Positions 44,684-54,170 of a DNA stretch of 64,000 nt are shown in pieces. Origin of the DNA: DASXKD01 sp963806145 (GTDB taxonomy: Bacteria; Actinomycetota; Actinomycetes; Streptosporangiales; Streptosporangiaceae); contig CAWDXD010000005.1 of the NCBI GenBank assembly GCA_963806145.1, forward strand, positions 62,001-126,000, in the 5' to 3' direction. The notes under the pieces are model-generated. The model ran no database searches. It had not been told where the DNA came from and was given only the letters and a program-made list of their open reading frames with translations. The first letter of the stretch is position 1, and each line of letters starts with the position of its first letter. The translations under genes and the position numbers were made by a program.

Positions 44684-46035
44684 CGGGCCCGGTCGGCCGG
44701 CCACCAGTAGGGGGCGCTGGGCACGCCTTCGGGGTACCTGGACCGGGCAGGCCCGGCCACCGGTTCCGGCGAAGAGGCCCGGTGACGTTCCTGGAGCCGG
44801 CCCAGGGCCAGCAGTTGCTCGATGGGCTGCTGGACCGGCTGCGGGGCGGGCTGGGCCCGCCAGCGCCGGGCGCAGGCGACCGAGAAGCACATGACACCCA
44901 GGGGAACGACGACGAACGCCGACGCCGCGAAGATGCCATGAGACCGGCTGTACACGCCGAAGCCGACCGCGGTCGGCACGAAGGCGCCGTACCCGATGGT
45001 GCTCACCACCGAGGCGGCACCGGCCCGGACCGTCGAGGGCATGGCGTCGTGCAGGTAGCGGGTCAGCGCGATGTTGAGGACGGTGACCCCGAAGATCGTG
45101 GCCACCTGCGCGCCGACCACCACGCGCGGGTCCTCGACGAACAGCCCGAAGGCGATCACCAGCGTGCCGAGCCCGGCCATCAGCACCGTGCGGCCGCCCC
45201 GCAGCCAGTTGGCGAGCGCGCCGCCGCCCCAGGCGCCGGAGTACATCAGCGCGCAACCAGGGCCGTACCAGAGCACGGGCAGCGCCAGCCCGAGGTACCA
45301 GAGCTGGTAGAACTCGATGAGCAGGCGCATGACCACGCAGTTGGCCACCAGGGCGACCACGATCCAGCCGACGTTGCCCCCGGTCGCGCCGCGCACTATC
45401 CGGCCCAGATGAGCCCCCATATGCAGCCTCGGCGCCGTGCGATGCAGGCTGGGCTCGCGGAACCGGGACAGGGTGAGGAATGCACAGCAGGTGAACGGAA
45501 TCGTGAGGAAGTACTCGACCCGCAGGCTGAAGTAGCGGGCGACGACCGCGCTGAGCAGTGCGCTGGTGATGAACGCCATGGCCTCGGACATCTGCACCCG
45601 GCCGTAGCAGCGCTCAAAGCCCTCGGCCGAACCGGTTTCCTCGAGCACCACGTCGTAGACGGCCGAATCGTAGGTCCCGGCGTACGCGGCGTAGAACAGG
45701 CCCCAGACCGAGATCCCGGTGGCGTACAGGACCAGGCCGTGGCTGAAGCCGCAGACCACGGAACTGCCGATCAGCGCACAGGTGGCGATGTAGAGCACGC
45801 CCTTGCGGCTCCACCGGTCGGCGAGCAGGCCAAGCGGGATGTTGGCCGTCATCATGACCACGATGTAGACGAGCGTGGCGATCGTGATGAGGTAGTCGTT
45901 CAGGCCCACCGACCGCATGTAGAGCTTCTCGATCGAATACCAGAGCACGAAGCTGTGGATGAACGCGGTCGCGTAGAGCGGCCGTAGCCGCCTGCCGACG
46001 GACTGCGCCACTGGCGTGTTCCTGACGAGAACCAC
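44587..46035 (-). CDS. MFS transporter
   Basis: The protein of about 482 residues has twelve hydrophobic segments starting at LRPLYATAFIHSFVLWYSIEKLYM and the MFS loop motif PLGLLADRWSRKGVLY between helices 2 and 3. A hydrophilic C-terminus of about 90 residues overlaps the PPOX gene on the other strand. GTG 46035 is the likely start; the frame is open to 46116. It lies downstream of the SARP/NB-ARC/TPR regulator on the same strand and may be controlled by it. The substrate is unknown. Confidence 0.85.
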   Translation of the reverse strand: MVLVRNTPVAQSVGRRLRPLYATAFIHSFVLWYSIEKLYMRSVGLNDYLITIATLVYIVVMMTANIPLGLLADRWSRKGVLYIATCALIGSSVVCGFSHGLVLYATGISVWGLFYAAYAGTYDSAVYDVVLEETGSAEGFERCYGRVQMSEAMAFITSALLSAVVARYFSLRVEYFLTIPFTCCAFLTLSRFREPSLHRTAPRLHMGAHLGRIVRGATGGNVGWIVVALVANCVVMRLLIEFYQLWYLGLALPVLWYGPGCALMYSGAWGGGALANWLRGGRTVLMAGLGTLVIAFGLFVEDPRVVVGAQVATIFGVTVLNIALTRYLHDAMPSTVRAGAASVVSTIGYGAFVPTAVGFGVYSRSHGIFAASAFVVVPLGVMCFSVACARRWRAQPAPQPVQQPIEQLLALGRLQERHRASSPEPVAGPARSRYPEGVPSAPYWWPADRARQSAPGGPKVNRVGEPAKSLASRANTQSRRSA

Positions 46036-46167
46036 GACTAGAGCGTGCGGCGGCCGGCTTGCACTGACCTTGACGCGGACCTTGCACCGCAGGTCAGGCG
46101 CACAGGAAACGGGCACACGAGAAGCAGCCAGCGGGGCTTGCCCGCTGGCCGCGCGAGGCAGGCAAGG

Positions 46168-49100
46168 CTAGGAGGTAAGGCTGGGAGGTAAGCGGCCCAG
46201 GGCGGGATCCGTGGTTTCTATGCGTATTCGCGCCGCCTCCGCCTCGGGCACGCCGAGGCGCTCGAAGATGTCCAGTGCCTGTCGGAAAAGAATCCGCGCG
46301 GCATCGGGGCGACGGGTGCTGAGCGTCGTTTCCGCGATCCCTTCGAGGATTTTGGCCTCCTCGTAGGGGTCACCAATCTCCCGGGCCAGCTTGAGCACGG
46401 CATGATACTGGTCAAGCGCCTCGCCGTATTGGCCCGACGAGCGGCTTACGTCGGCGATCCCGCGCTGGGCGATGACCTGCTGCGACTGGTTCCCGATCTC
46501 CTCGGCGATCAGCCTCGCCTGCTCGTGGTGCAGCAGCGCGTCGTCATAGCACTCGGCTTTTCTGTAGATGGCGCCGATGTCGTTGAGCACATCGGCCTCA
46601 TTGGGCAGGTCGCCGATGTCGCGGTAGATGATCAGGGCGCGCTGGTAGGCGGCCAGCCCTTCCTCGTAGCTGCCCTTGTAGTCGTAGATCCCGCCGATGT
46701 TGTGATAGAGGATCGCCTCGTTCTGCGCCCCGCCGATCTCGGCGAATATCTTCAGCGAACTCTGATAGGCATCCAGCGCGTCCCGGTGATAGCCGGATAG
46801 CAACCGCATCCGGCCGAGGTTGTTGAGGGTTTTCGCCTCGCCACGGCGGTCGCCGACCTCACGGTAGAGCGCAAGCGCTCGCTGCAGGTGATCCGTTGCG
46901 TCCGGGTAGCGCCCGAGGTGCCAGCAGGTGATGCCGGAGTGGCTGAGGGTGTTGGCCAGGCCGTGCTGGTCCCCGGCGGCGCGGTAGCCGATCCGCGCCT
47001 CCTGGAAATAGGCGAGTGCCTCGCGGTAGCGGGTCACCCGCGCGTGAGCCATGCCCATCTGGTCGAGGGCGTGGGCCTCGCCACGGCGGTCGCCCTGGGA
47101 CCGGTAGATCGACGCGGCGTCCTCTGCCAGGGGAAGCATCGCCTCGTGCCGGCCGGTCTCCTGGCTCACCTCGCTGAGTTCCAGCGCCGCCAGCGCGATC
47201 CTGCCGGGATCGGCGATGTCGCGGGACGCCTGCAGGGCCAGGGTGTGCGCCGCGATCGCCTCGGGCCAGAACGCCTTGATCTGCACGAACCCGGCCAGCG
47301 CGTGGATGAGGTCCGCGCACTTGCGCTTCCACTCGTGCCGGGCGGCGTACTGGGCCGCCTGCAGGACGTTCCGCCACTCCGCCTCGAGCCAGGCCGCCGC
47401 CTCCTCCGGCGTGGCCAGGGCAGGGGCCGCGGCCGGCGGGCGGGTCACCGATACCGGCATCCGGCGCCGGAACGGGTAGAGCCCCCGGTCGGCCTCGTCG
47501 GCGGTGTGCAGGTAGTAGTCGAGCAGCCTGCCGATCGCCTGCCGCCGCGCGGACGCTGAATCGTCGCGCTCGGCGCACATGGCCGCGTAGCCGCGGATGA
47601 GGCCGTGGAACACGAACTGCCCGCCGGGAGCGCGGGACAGCAGTTGGTGATCGAGCAGGGCGCCGACCGCCTCCTCCGTCCGGGCGAGGGTGGCGCCGCC
47701 GAGCGCCGCCGCGGCGTGCAGGCTGATCTGCGCGGCCGGGCTCAGCCCCAGCCGGCGGAAGAATTCCTGATGCCCGGGTTGCAGGGCGCGATAGGACAGC
47801 TCGAAGGCAGGCACCCAGTCCAGGACCGCCACGTCCGCGGCGGCCACCCGGGCAGGCGGGTGCGAAAGCTCGGCCACCAGGCCGCCAAGCCCGGCGGGGT
47901 AGTCGCGGGCCAGCCGCCCCGCGGTGAGCTGGATGGCGAGCGGCAGCCGCCCGCACAGTTCCACGACCCCGGCCACCTCGGCGTCGTCCTGCGCCCCGCC
48001 GCCTCCCGCGATCCGCCGGAACAGCGCGACCGCGTCGTCGACGGGCAGCACGTCCAGGGTCAGCGCCCGGGCATCGGCCAGGCCGGGAATCCGGTACCGG
48101 CTGGTGATCAGGACCAGCGACCGGCCGCCCGCTGGCAGCAGCGGGTCGATCTGGTCCAGTGCGGCGATGTCGTCCAGGATCACCACGGCGCGGTGCCGGC
48201 CGAGCTGGGCCCGCCACAGCGCGGCACGCTCGGTGAGCGATCCGGGTATCTGCGTGGCCGGCACGGTGAACATCTGGAGCAGGCGGTACAGCGCTTCCGC
48301 GGCGTCGAGCGAGGGGGTGCCCGTGTCATGGCTGTGGAAATCGAGGTAGAACACGCCGTCGGGGTACTGCCCGGAAAGGCTGTGGGCGGCGCGCACCGCC
48401 AGCGCGGTCTTGCCCACGCCGGCCATGCCCGCGATCACGCTGACCCGGGGGGCGTCCCCCTGCTCCCCGATGAGCAGGCTGAGTTCCTCGTCGCGCCCCA
48501 CGAACTCGGCCGTCTCGGGCGGGAGGGTGTCCGGGCGCGACACCCGGGCCGGCAGCGCAGGCCGACGGCGCGGCAAGTCCGGGATCGCGCCGGAGGATCC
48601 GCTGATGCAGTTCGGACAGCATCGGCCCTGGCTCGCTGCCCTGCTCATCGACCAGGCGGCTGCGGGTCTCCCGGTAGAGGCTGAGGGCGTCACCTGGCCT
48701 GCCGCTCCGGTAGAGGGCGGTCATCTGATGGGCGATGAACGTCTCGTCGAGCGGATACTGCGCCAGCAGATGGTGCAGTTCACCGACCAGGTCGGCATGC
48801 CGGCCCAGCGCCAGCTCACACTCGACGCGCTCCAGGACGGCCGCCCGGCGCTCCTCTTCGAGACTGTCGCGCATCCGCGCCACCCAGTCACCGTCGATGC
48901 CCGCCAGCGCCGGGCCGCGCCACAGCCCGTCCGCCTCGCGCAGCAGGGTGGCCGCCTGGTCATGATCGCCGCCAGCAGCCAGCGTGTCCGCGAGCCGGCG
49001 CAACCGGCGGAACTGATGCAGGTCCACCGCTTCGGGATCGACGTCGAGCACGTAGCCCCGGGCGCGCCCGGCAAGCTGGACGTTGTCACCGACCGCCTGG

Positions 49101-49321
49101 CGCAGCGACGCCCGGAGCCGGGCGAGGTAGGCGGAGAGGCTCTCCCTGGCCTTGGCCGGCGGCCGGGTGTCCCACAACCGGTCGATGAGGGTCTCGGCCG
49201 GGACTATCGTTCGCGGCGTCAGCAGCAGGATGGCAAGGACGCAGCGCTCCCTGGCCGGCCCCAGGTCCCGCTGCCGGCCGGCCGACCAGAGCTCGATCGG
49301 CCCGAGAACCCTAAATTCCAT
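46168..49321 (-). pseudogene. SARP/NB-ARC/TPR (AfsR-like) regulator with a frameshift
   Basis: From ATG 49321 the protein opens with an OmpR-type winged helix (MEFRVLGPIELW to about residue 95) and a bacterial transcriptional activation domain ending at LHQRILRRDP. At about base 48570 the frame becomes nonsense. The other frame continues as an NB-ARC ATPase (FVGRDEELSLL, Walker A GMAGVGKTALA, RAVVILDDIAAL) and about ten TPR repeats to 46168. One indel near 48560-48580 would restore a protein of about 1050 residues. AfsR-like proteins activate secondary-metabolite or peptide genes. It may be a sequencing error, a true mutation or two separately translated halves. Confidence 0.82.
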
Positions 49322-49785
49322 GATCGCCTTGCGTCTTCCGCCGCCTGCAGGCAGGCGGCCGGTCGAATGGGATGCACGGAACCATTCCGTCGCGTTTAAT
49401 ACCCGCTATGGCCTTCTCATACTCACTGTAAGGGCAGCGCCAGATAAACTGAAAATGTTCATCCCCTGGTCAGATAGGGTGCAGCGCAATTTGCACGGAC
49501 CCTTTCAGGGAAAGCAATGCCGACGGCAGCAAACGCCCGCCACGGCTATATGCCCGTGGCGCCTGTGACTGCTGATGCGCTGGAGGATAGAAGTAGGAAT
49601 TGATGCTGCACCAGGCTGGTGTTGCGCATGCGGCTCTGACCGGCCCCGTCTGAGCAACTTGCACGGGCAGGTGCGGGAGAACTTGCCTGAATTAGCCCGA
49701 ATGTCATATCCCGGGGCCGGGAGAGGAGTAGTTTCTCCCTCTTAGAGGACCCGTTGTCTATGTCGTCAAGAGGGGACCCTCTCCC
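49322..49785. promoter_or_regulatory. Divergent regulatory region between the SARP regulator and a small peptide gene
   Basis: This 464-bp stretch has no supported gene and is locally richer in A+T than its flanks, as expected for promoters. Near-identical 13-mers GCAATTTGCACGG (49486-49498) and GCAACTTGCACGG (49654-49666) lie 168 bp apart and may be regulator-binding sites. CCGCCTGCAGGCAGGCGG near the SARP start is an inverted repeat. AGAGGG-GA-CCCTCT at 49769-49782 overlaps the ribosome binding site of the small gene. Confidence 0.5.
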
Positions 49786-50028
49786 ATGGAGATTCGTAGT
49801 TCATTATCGAACGGCACTCCTTCTAGCGGCCCGGCGGGCGGCGCGCACCGGAGGTTATCGGCGCACCGCAAGGCCCCGAGGTCGGTCCGTGCCCGGGTGG
49901 TGCGCGGGATTCTCGCCCTGGCCCTCACACTGGGCAGCATCGGCGCGGTCACGGCCGCCGCGATGGGGCACGGTAGCGGCGCCCAAGCCCACGGCAAGGT
50001 CGCTATCTTCCACCCCTGGATGTGGTAA
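49786..50028 (+). CDS. Small exported peptide candidate with aromatic tail
   Basis: The 80-residue product starts at ATG 49786 after AGAGGGGA. It has an Arg/Ser-rich N-terminus of about 38 residues, one hydrophobic segment (RGILALALTLGSIGAVTAAAM, about 40-60), and a short His/Gly-rich tail ending in IFHPWMW. This looks like a signal-anchored or cleaved peptide with a tail of about 20 residues. It faces the SARP/NB-ARC/TPR gene. TPR regulators often sense peptides in other bacteria, so a peptide-regulator pair is conceivable. No family is recognised. Confidence 0.5.
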   Translation: MEIRSSLSNGTPSSGPAGGAHRRLSAHRKAPRSVRARVVRGILALALTLGSIGAVTAAAMGHGSGAQAHGKVAIFHPWMW

Positions 50029-50079
50029 CCCGGGATCGGCACGCCGGACGGCGCCCGCTCGGCGCCGTCCGGGTGCCGG

Positions 50080-50349
50080 TCACGCCTGCTGCGACATCTT
50101 GCGCCAGGCGGCGGCCGCCGCGGGATCGGAGTCGATGAGCCCGGCCAGGCGCCGGGCGTCGATGACGAGCACCCGCGAGTGCGTCGCCAGCCAAACGGTC
50201 AGGCCCGACAGGGGCAGCGGCCGTCCGTCGGCGTCCACCAGGCCGACGAACGATCCGGCGCCCAGTTCGCGGAGCCGGTTCCCCGCCGCCTCGACCGTCG
50301 CCCTGCCCTCGATCAGCACGAAGCACTGCCGGCCGGGCCGCGACTCGTC
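50080..50349 (-). pseudogene. Fragment of a cyclic-nucleotide-binding (CRP-like) domain protein
   Basis: The readable part (CFVLIEGRATVEAAGNRLREL, AGSFVGLVDADG, ATHSRVLVIDARRLAGLI) is the second half of a cNMP-binding beta-barrel ending at residue MSQQA. The first half of the barrel is absent. Upstream of about 50350 the sequence switches to a TPR gene fragment on the other strand, as at a deletion or rearrangement junction. The internal ATG at 50319 could start a 79-residue product, but function is unlikely. Confidence 0.6.
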
Positions 50350-50917
50350 CGCTGAGCGGCCTCGGCCGGCTCGCCCTGCATCAGGGTGACCTGGACCGGG
50401 CCACCGCGTACTACACGCAGAGCATGGCCAGGTCCGCCGAGATCGGCGACCTGCGCCGAGCCACGCCCGTCCTGGGCAATCTGGGGGTCGTGGCCATCAA
50501 CTCCGGTGACCTCGCCCTGGCCGAGCAACGGCTCACCGAGCGCCTCGGCAACGCCACGCGGCTTGGTGACCGCGCAGCCTCGAGGAGGCCGAATCGGTCG
50601 GCGGCCGCCGCTCGGTCGCGGAGATGCTCGAGGAACTCGCCGCGGTGGAATCGGCCGCGGGCAACGCCACGGCGGCCGCCACCCTGTTCGGCGCCTCCCA
50701 GGCGATCAGGCGGGACATCGGCGCGCCCACCGCCGGGCCTGACCAGGCCAGGCTGAACGGAACCAGGGACGCCGTGGCGGCAGCGGCCCTCGGCGAGGAG
50801 GCGTTCAGCGCCGCACACCAGGCCGGCATGCGGATGTCCGCGGAGCAGGCGGTCGCACTGGCCAAGGACGGCTCCTGGCCGCCGATGACCCCGGCCAAGC
50901 CGATTACCGAACGGTAA
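50350..50917 (+). pseudogene. Remnant of a TPR-containing (LuxR/cyclase-type) regulator C-terminus
   Basis: Reading from about 50352 gives TPR sequence (ALHQGDLDRATAYYTQS, LGNLGVVAINSGDLALAEQRL) with no start or N-terminal domains. Near 50580 the frame shifts, and another frame continues with AEMLEELAAVESAAGNATAAATLFGASQAIR and ALGEEAFSAAHQAGMRMSAEQAV. The latter is the typical end of large ATPase-TPR regulators. It is truncated and frameshifted, so it is a relic, possibly of a second regulator once beside the SARP gene. Confidence 0.65.
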
Positions 50918-51072
50918 CAAGGGAAGTTTACCGGCCAGTAACAAGGGCAGTAACGGCTTCGCAACGCCTTTGCAACCGCACCTACTGGCCCCGCGGCCGG
51001 GGCGGGCTCACCCCGGAGGGGGGGCGTCCCGGCCGCGGGCTGTGCCCCGGGGCAGGGGACGTCCCCGGGCAG

Positions 51073-51107
51073 CCGCCGCGCCGGACATGCCCTGTCCGGC
51101 GCGGCGG
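51073..51107 (-). terminator. Strong hairpin terminator of threonine synthase
   Basis: CCGCCGCGCCGGACA and TGTCCGGCGCGGCGG make a perfect 15-bp stem with a five-base loop, abutting the thrC stop codon at 51108. A second large inverted repeat (CCCGCGGCCGGG and CCCGGCCGCGGG) lies just beyond, at about 50992-51037. Confidence 0.75.
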
Positions 51108-52304
51108 TCAGCGCGCCGGCCCGTCCTGCGGCATCGTGTGCGGGTACTTCAGCCCGGTGCCGGTGTTCAGCACGACCACCTGGTCCGCTTCGGCCAGCCA
51201 TCCGGATTCGCGCAACTGGCGCACGGCGGTGACGCAGGCCGCGCCCTCGGGGCAGATGAAGCGGCCTTCCAGGCGCGCGATCAGGCGCTGATCGGCGAGC
51301 AGCGCCGCGTCGTCCACGGCGACGGCGGTCCCCTCGGTGGCGTACAGCGCGCCGAGGACGAGGAAGTCGCCGAGCGCCTTGGGGACGGTGAGGCCGAAGG
51401 CGACCGTCCTGGGGTCCGGCCAGGGCTCGCTGTGGTCCGCGCCGGCCGCGAACGCCGTCACGATCGGGGCGCACCCGGTGGACTGGACCGCCACCAGGCG
51501 GGGCAGCGGCTGCCGCCCGGTCCAGCCAAGCTCGCGCAACTCGAGCAGCGCCTTGTGGATGCCGATGATGCCGACCCCGCCGCCGGTGGGGTACACGATG
51601 ACGTCGGGCAGCCGCCAGCCGAGTTGCTCGGCGATCTCCAACCCCATGGTCTTCTTGCCCTCGATGCGGTAGGGCTCCTTGAGCGTGGAGACGTCCTGGT
51701 ACCCGGGGCGGGCCGGCACCTCCGCGGCGACCAGCCGGGCCGCGTCCGCGATGCTCCCGCCGGCCACCTGCAGCTCAGCTCCGACGGCCCGGCACTCGGC
51801 ACGGTTGACCGCGGGCGCGTCGGCGGCCATGACGACGAGGCTGGGCAGCCCCGCGCGGGCGGCGTAGGCCGCCCAGGCCGCCCCCGCGTTCCCGTTGGTC
51901 GCCATGGCGACCCCCGTGACGCCCAGTTCGGCGGCACGGGACACCCCGACGCTGGCGCCGCGGGCCTTGAAGCTGCCGGTGGGGATGAGGCTCTCGTCCT
52001 TCATCAGCAGCCGGGGAACCCCCAGCGCGCGGCCCAGGCGCGGCATCGCCAGCAGCGGCGTCATGCCTTCGCCCAGGCTCACCACCCGGCCGGCGCCGGA
52101 GACCGGCAGCAGTTCGTGGTAGCGCCACAGGTCCGCCGGGCGGCCGCCTATTTCCGCGCGGTCCGCCAGTGCGGCGGCCCGGGCGAGGTCGTACCGCGCG
52201 AGCAGCGGCGAGCCGCACCTGCACAGGCCCTGCACGACGGTGGCGTCGTGGATGGCGCCGCACCGGGCGCATTCCAGATGGGACAGGGCCGAGTAGGGCC
52301 GCAT
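51108..52304 (-). CDS. thrC: Threonine synthase
   Basis: The 398-residue PLP enzyme converts O-phosphohomoserine to threonine. It has an N-terminal Cys motif (CARCGAIH and CRCG), the PLP lysine in PTGSFKARGAS, ATNGNAGAAWAAYAAR, the phosphate-binding YPTGGGVGIIGI and C-terminal NTGTGLKYP. ATG 52304 follows GGGAGGAA; the longer frame to 52577 has no support. It is not next to hom or thrB, so it may be a second copy. A strong hairpin abuts its stop. Confidence 0.92.
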   Translation of the reverse strand: MRPYSALSHLECARCGAIHDATVVQGLCRCGSPLLARYDLARAAALADRAEIGGRPADLWRYHELLPVSGAGRVVSLGEGMTPLLAMPRLGRALGVPRLLMKDESLIPTGSFKARGASVGVSRAAELGVTGVAMATNGNAGAAWAAYAARAGLPSLVVMAADAPAVNRAECRAVGAELQVAGGSIADAARLVAAEVPARPGYQDVSTLKEPYRIEGKKTMGLEIAEQLGWRLPDVIVYPTGGGVGIIGIHKALLELRELGWTGRQPLPRLVAVQSTGCAPIVTAFAAGADHSEPWPDPRTVAFGLTVPKALGDFLVLGALYATEGTAVAVDDAALLADQRLIARLEGRFICPEGAACVTAVRQLRESGWLAEADQVVVLNTGTGLKYPHTMPQDGPAR

Positions 52305-52356
52305 CACGCGTTCCTCCCGCGCTCGGCTGGCGGGCCCGCGCCCCCGGCCAGCCAAA

Positions 52357-53184
52357 TCAGGGCTTGCGGGCGACGCCGCCGTAGGCGGACACATCGTCGG
52401 GGGGAACGACGTCGCCGGGGCCGGGCCGCCAGGTATGCACGTACACGACGCCGGGCGGTACCAGGTCCAGGCCGTCGAAGAACCGGGACACCTCGGGCAG
52501 CGTCCGCAGCGTCTGCGGGGTGGACACGCGCTCGTTGTAGCGCCGCTGGGCCTCGGCCTGGCCGGGGTGAATATCACTGGCCGGGTGGGAGATGGCCAGG
52601 TAACTCCCGGACGGCAGCGCGTCCATCAACCGGGCCACGACGTCGTAGGGCGCCTCGGCGTCACCGATCAGGTGCAGCATTCCCAGCAGCAGGAGCGCGG
52701 CCGGGCGGGTGAAGTCCAGCGTGCTGGCCGCCGCGCCGATGATCGGCGCCGCGTCCCTGATGTCGCCGTGGATGTACTTGATGGACCCCTCCGGGCCACC
52801 GGCCAGCAGTTCCGTCGCGTGCGCGAGCACGATGGGGTCGTTGTCCACATAGACGATCCGCGCGTCCGGCGCGGCCGCGAGCGCGACCTCGTGGGTGTTG
52901 TCCGCCGAGGGTATGCCGGTGCCGATGTCGAGGAACTGGCGGATCCCCGCCTCGGCGGCCAGGTAGCGGACCGCCCGGACCAGGAACGCCCGGTTCGCCC
53001 GGACCCGTTCCCGCAGTCCGGGGGTAGCCGCGAGCACCCGGTCGCCCGCTTCCCGGTCGGCGGGGAAGTTGTTCTCGCCGCCGAGCCAGTAGTCGTAGAC
53101 GCGGGCCGGATGGGCCACCGAGGTGTCTACCCCGGCCGGCGGGCCCGCCGGAACTCCGGGGCCGTCCGCCCTGTCGTCAGCCAC
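52357..53184 (-). CDS. SAM-dependent methyltransferase, DUF574/SalMet family
   Basis: The 275-residue protein shows the family start TSVAHPARVYDYWLGGENNFPADREAG, the SAM-binding FLDIGTGIPSADNTHEVA, VYVDNDPIVLAHA and LLLLGMLHLI. This family is abundant in actinobacteria, especially near regulatory genes, but its substrates are unknown. The gene lies 53 bp upstream of thrC on the same strand and may be co-transcribed. Confidence 0.9.
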   Translation of the reverse strand: MADDRADGPGVPAGPPAGVDTSVAHPARVYDYWLGGENNFPADREAGDRVLAATPGLRERVRANRAFLVRAVRYLAAEAGIRQFLDIGTGIPSADNTHEVALAAAPDARIVYVDNDPIVLAHATELLAGGPEGSIKYIHGDIRDAAPIIGAAASTLDFTRPAALLLLGMLHLIGDAEAPYDVVARLMDALPSGSYLAISHPASDIHPGQAEAQRRYNERVSTPQTLRTLPEVSRFFDGLDLVPPGVVYVHTWRPGPGDVVPPDDVSAYGGVARKP

Positions 53185-53356
53185 GGCGCGCTGCTTCCGG
53201 TTCGCCCCAGTTCACACCCGCATCCTGTCACGCCCGGTTCCCGCTGGTGCAAGGACATGCCAGGCCCCGGGCGGCTGCGCCGTCCGGGGCCTGGATGGAG
53301 CATCGCCTGCGTGCCTGGGCTGGGGACCCGCGGGGCAGGCAGGCGACGTATCGGGG

Positions 53357-53983
53357 TTACCCGTTGGCGCCGCAGACCGGCCAGGCACCGATGCCCTGGC
53401 CGGCGAGCACCCGCTGGGCCACAGCGATCTGCTGCGACTCAGAGGCGCCGGCGGCGCTCGAGGAGTACTGGCCGCCGCCGTAGGCGTCCCAGGTGCCCTG
53501 GGAGAACTGGAGCCCACCGGAGAAGCCGTTGCCGGTGTTGGTGCTCCAGTTGCCGCCGGACTCACAGGCGGCGATCGCCGACCAGTTCACGCCGCCGGAC
53601 GAGGCCGGGTACGAGCTGGCTGCCACCGGCAGGCTGGACGGCGACTGCGCGTATGACGATGACGATGTGGGAGCCGCCGCGAGCGACGGGCCCGCGGCGG
53701 CCATCGCGGCCCGCCGCACCCATGCCTTGTGCGGGTGCCAGGTGCTCAGGCGCAGCTTCTGGCCCGCGGCGATCGCGTTCGGGTTGGATATCTGGTGACG
53801 GTTGGTCCACCACAGGGCGGGCCAGTCGGCCCGGCTGCCGTACTCCTGATGGGCGATGTCCGAGAGGGTGTCGCCCGGCCGGACTGTGTAGTGGCCCGGC
53901 ACGTGGTGCGCCGGTGCCCCATGCAGCGAAATCGTGACCCCTATCAGGGTCTTCGCCAGTCCGGCAGCTGGAATACTGAACAT
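53357..53983 (-). CDS. LysM plus Rpf-like transglycosylase, cell-wall hydrolase
   Basis: The 208-residue protein starts at ATG 53983, nine bases after GGAGG. It has a LysM peptidoglycan-binding domain (about 31-80, YTVRPGDTLSDIAHQEYG), a Ser/Ala/Pro linker, and an Rpf/lysozyme-like domain (about 132-208) with WSAIAACESGGNWSTNTGNGFSGGLQF. The Glu in ACESGG is the catalytic residue. Such enzymes cleave glycan strands and promote resuscitation and growth. The N-terminal signal is weak. The order LysM then Rpf domain is unusual compared with RpfA. A structured leader precedes it. Confidence 0.88.
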   Translation of the reverse strand: MFSIPAAGLAKTLIGVTISLHGAPAHHVPGHYTVRPGDTLSDIAHQEYGSRADWPALWWTNRHQISNPNAIAAGQKLRLSTWHPHKAWVRRAAMAAAGPSLAAAPTSSSSYAQSPSSLPVAASSYPASSGGVNWSAIAACESGGNWSTNTGNGFSGGLQFSQGTWDAYGGGQYSSSAAGASESQQIAVAQRVLAGQGIGAWPVCGANG

Positions 53984-54170
53984 GTCGGGGTTCCTCCTAA
54001 GGTTGGTCCGACACACAAGGTCCCGGCCGCGTGCTGCAACACCTGGCCGGGACCGTTATTTAGCTAGCCGACGATGCTTGCGATCCTCACCTCCTGTCCC
54101 CGCAGGGCGGGGGTGTCACGAAACATCACTGGACTCTCTCCTCTTGCGCTCGTCCTCAGCTAGCCATCCA
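53984..54170 (-). promoter_or_regulatory. Structured 5' leader of the LysM-Rpf gene with a terminator-like hairpin
   Basis: In the transcript, GGTCCCGGCC and GGCCGGGACC (54054-54019) form a perfect 10-bp stem extended by GTG/CAC inside. UUGUGUGU follows, then the GGAGG of the gene. Upstream lie GGAUCGCAAGCAUCGUC and two GGCUAGCU copies. This looks like an RNA switch ending in a transcription terminator. Rpf-type genes are often controlled by c-di-AMP (ydaO) riboswitches, but I do not see that class's conserved core, so the class is open. Confidence 0.55.

Noticed and set aside
53984..54170. ydaO (c-di-AMP) riboswitch as a firm call
   Set aside because: The gene type and terminator hairpin fit, but I cannot see the conserved core of that class, so only a structured leader is annotated.
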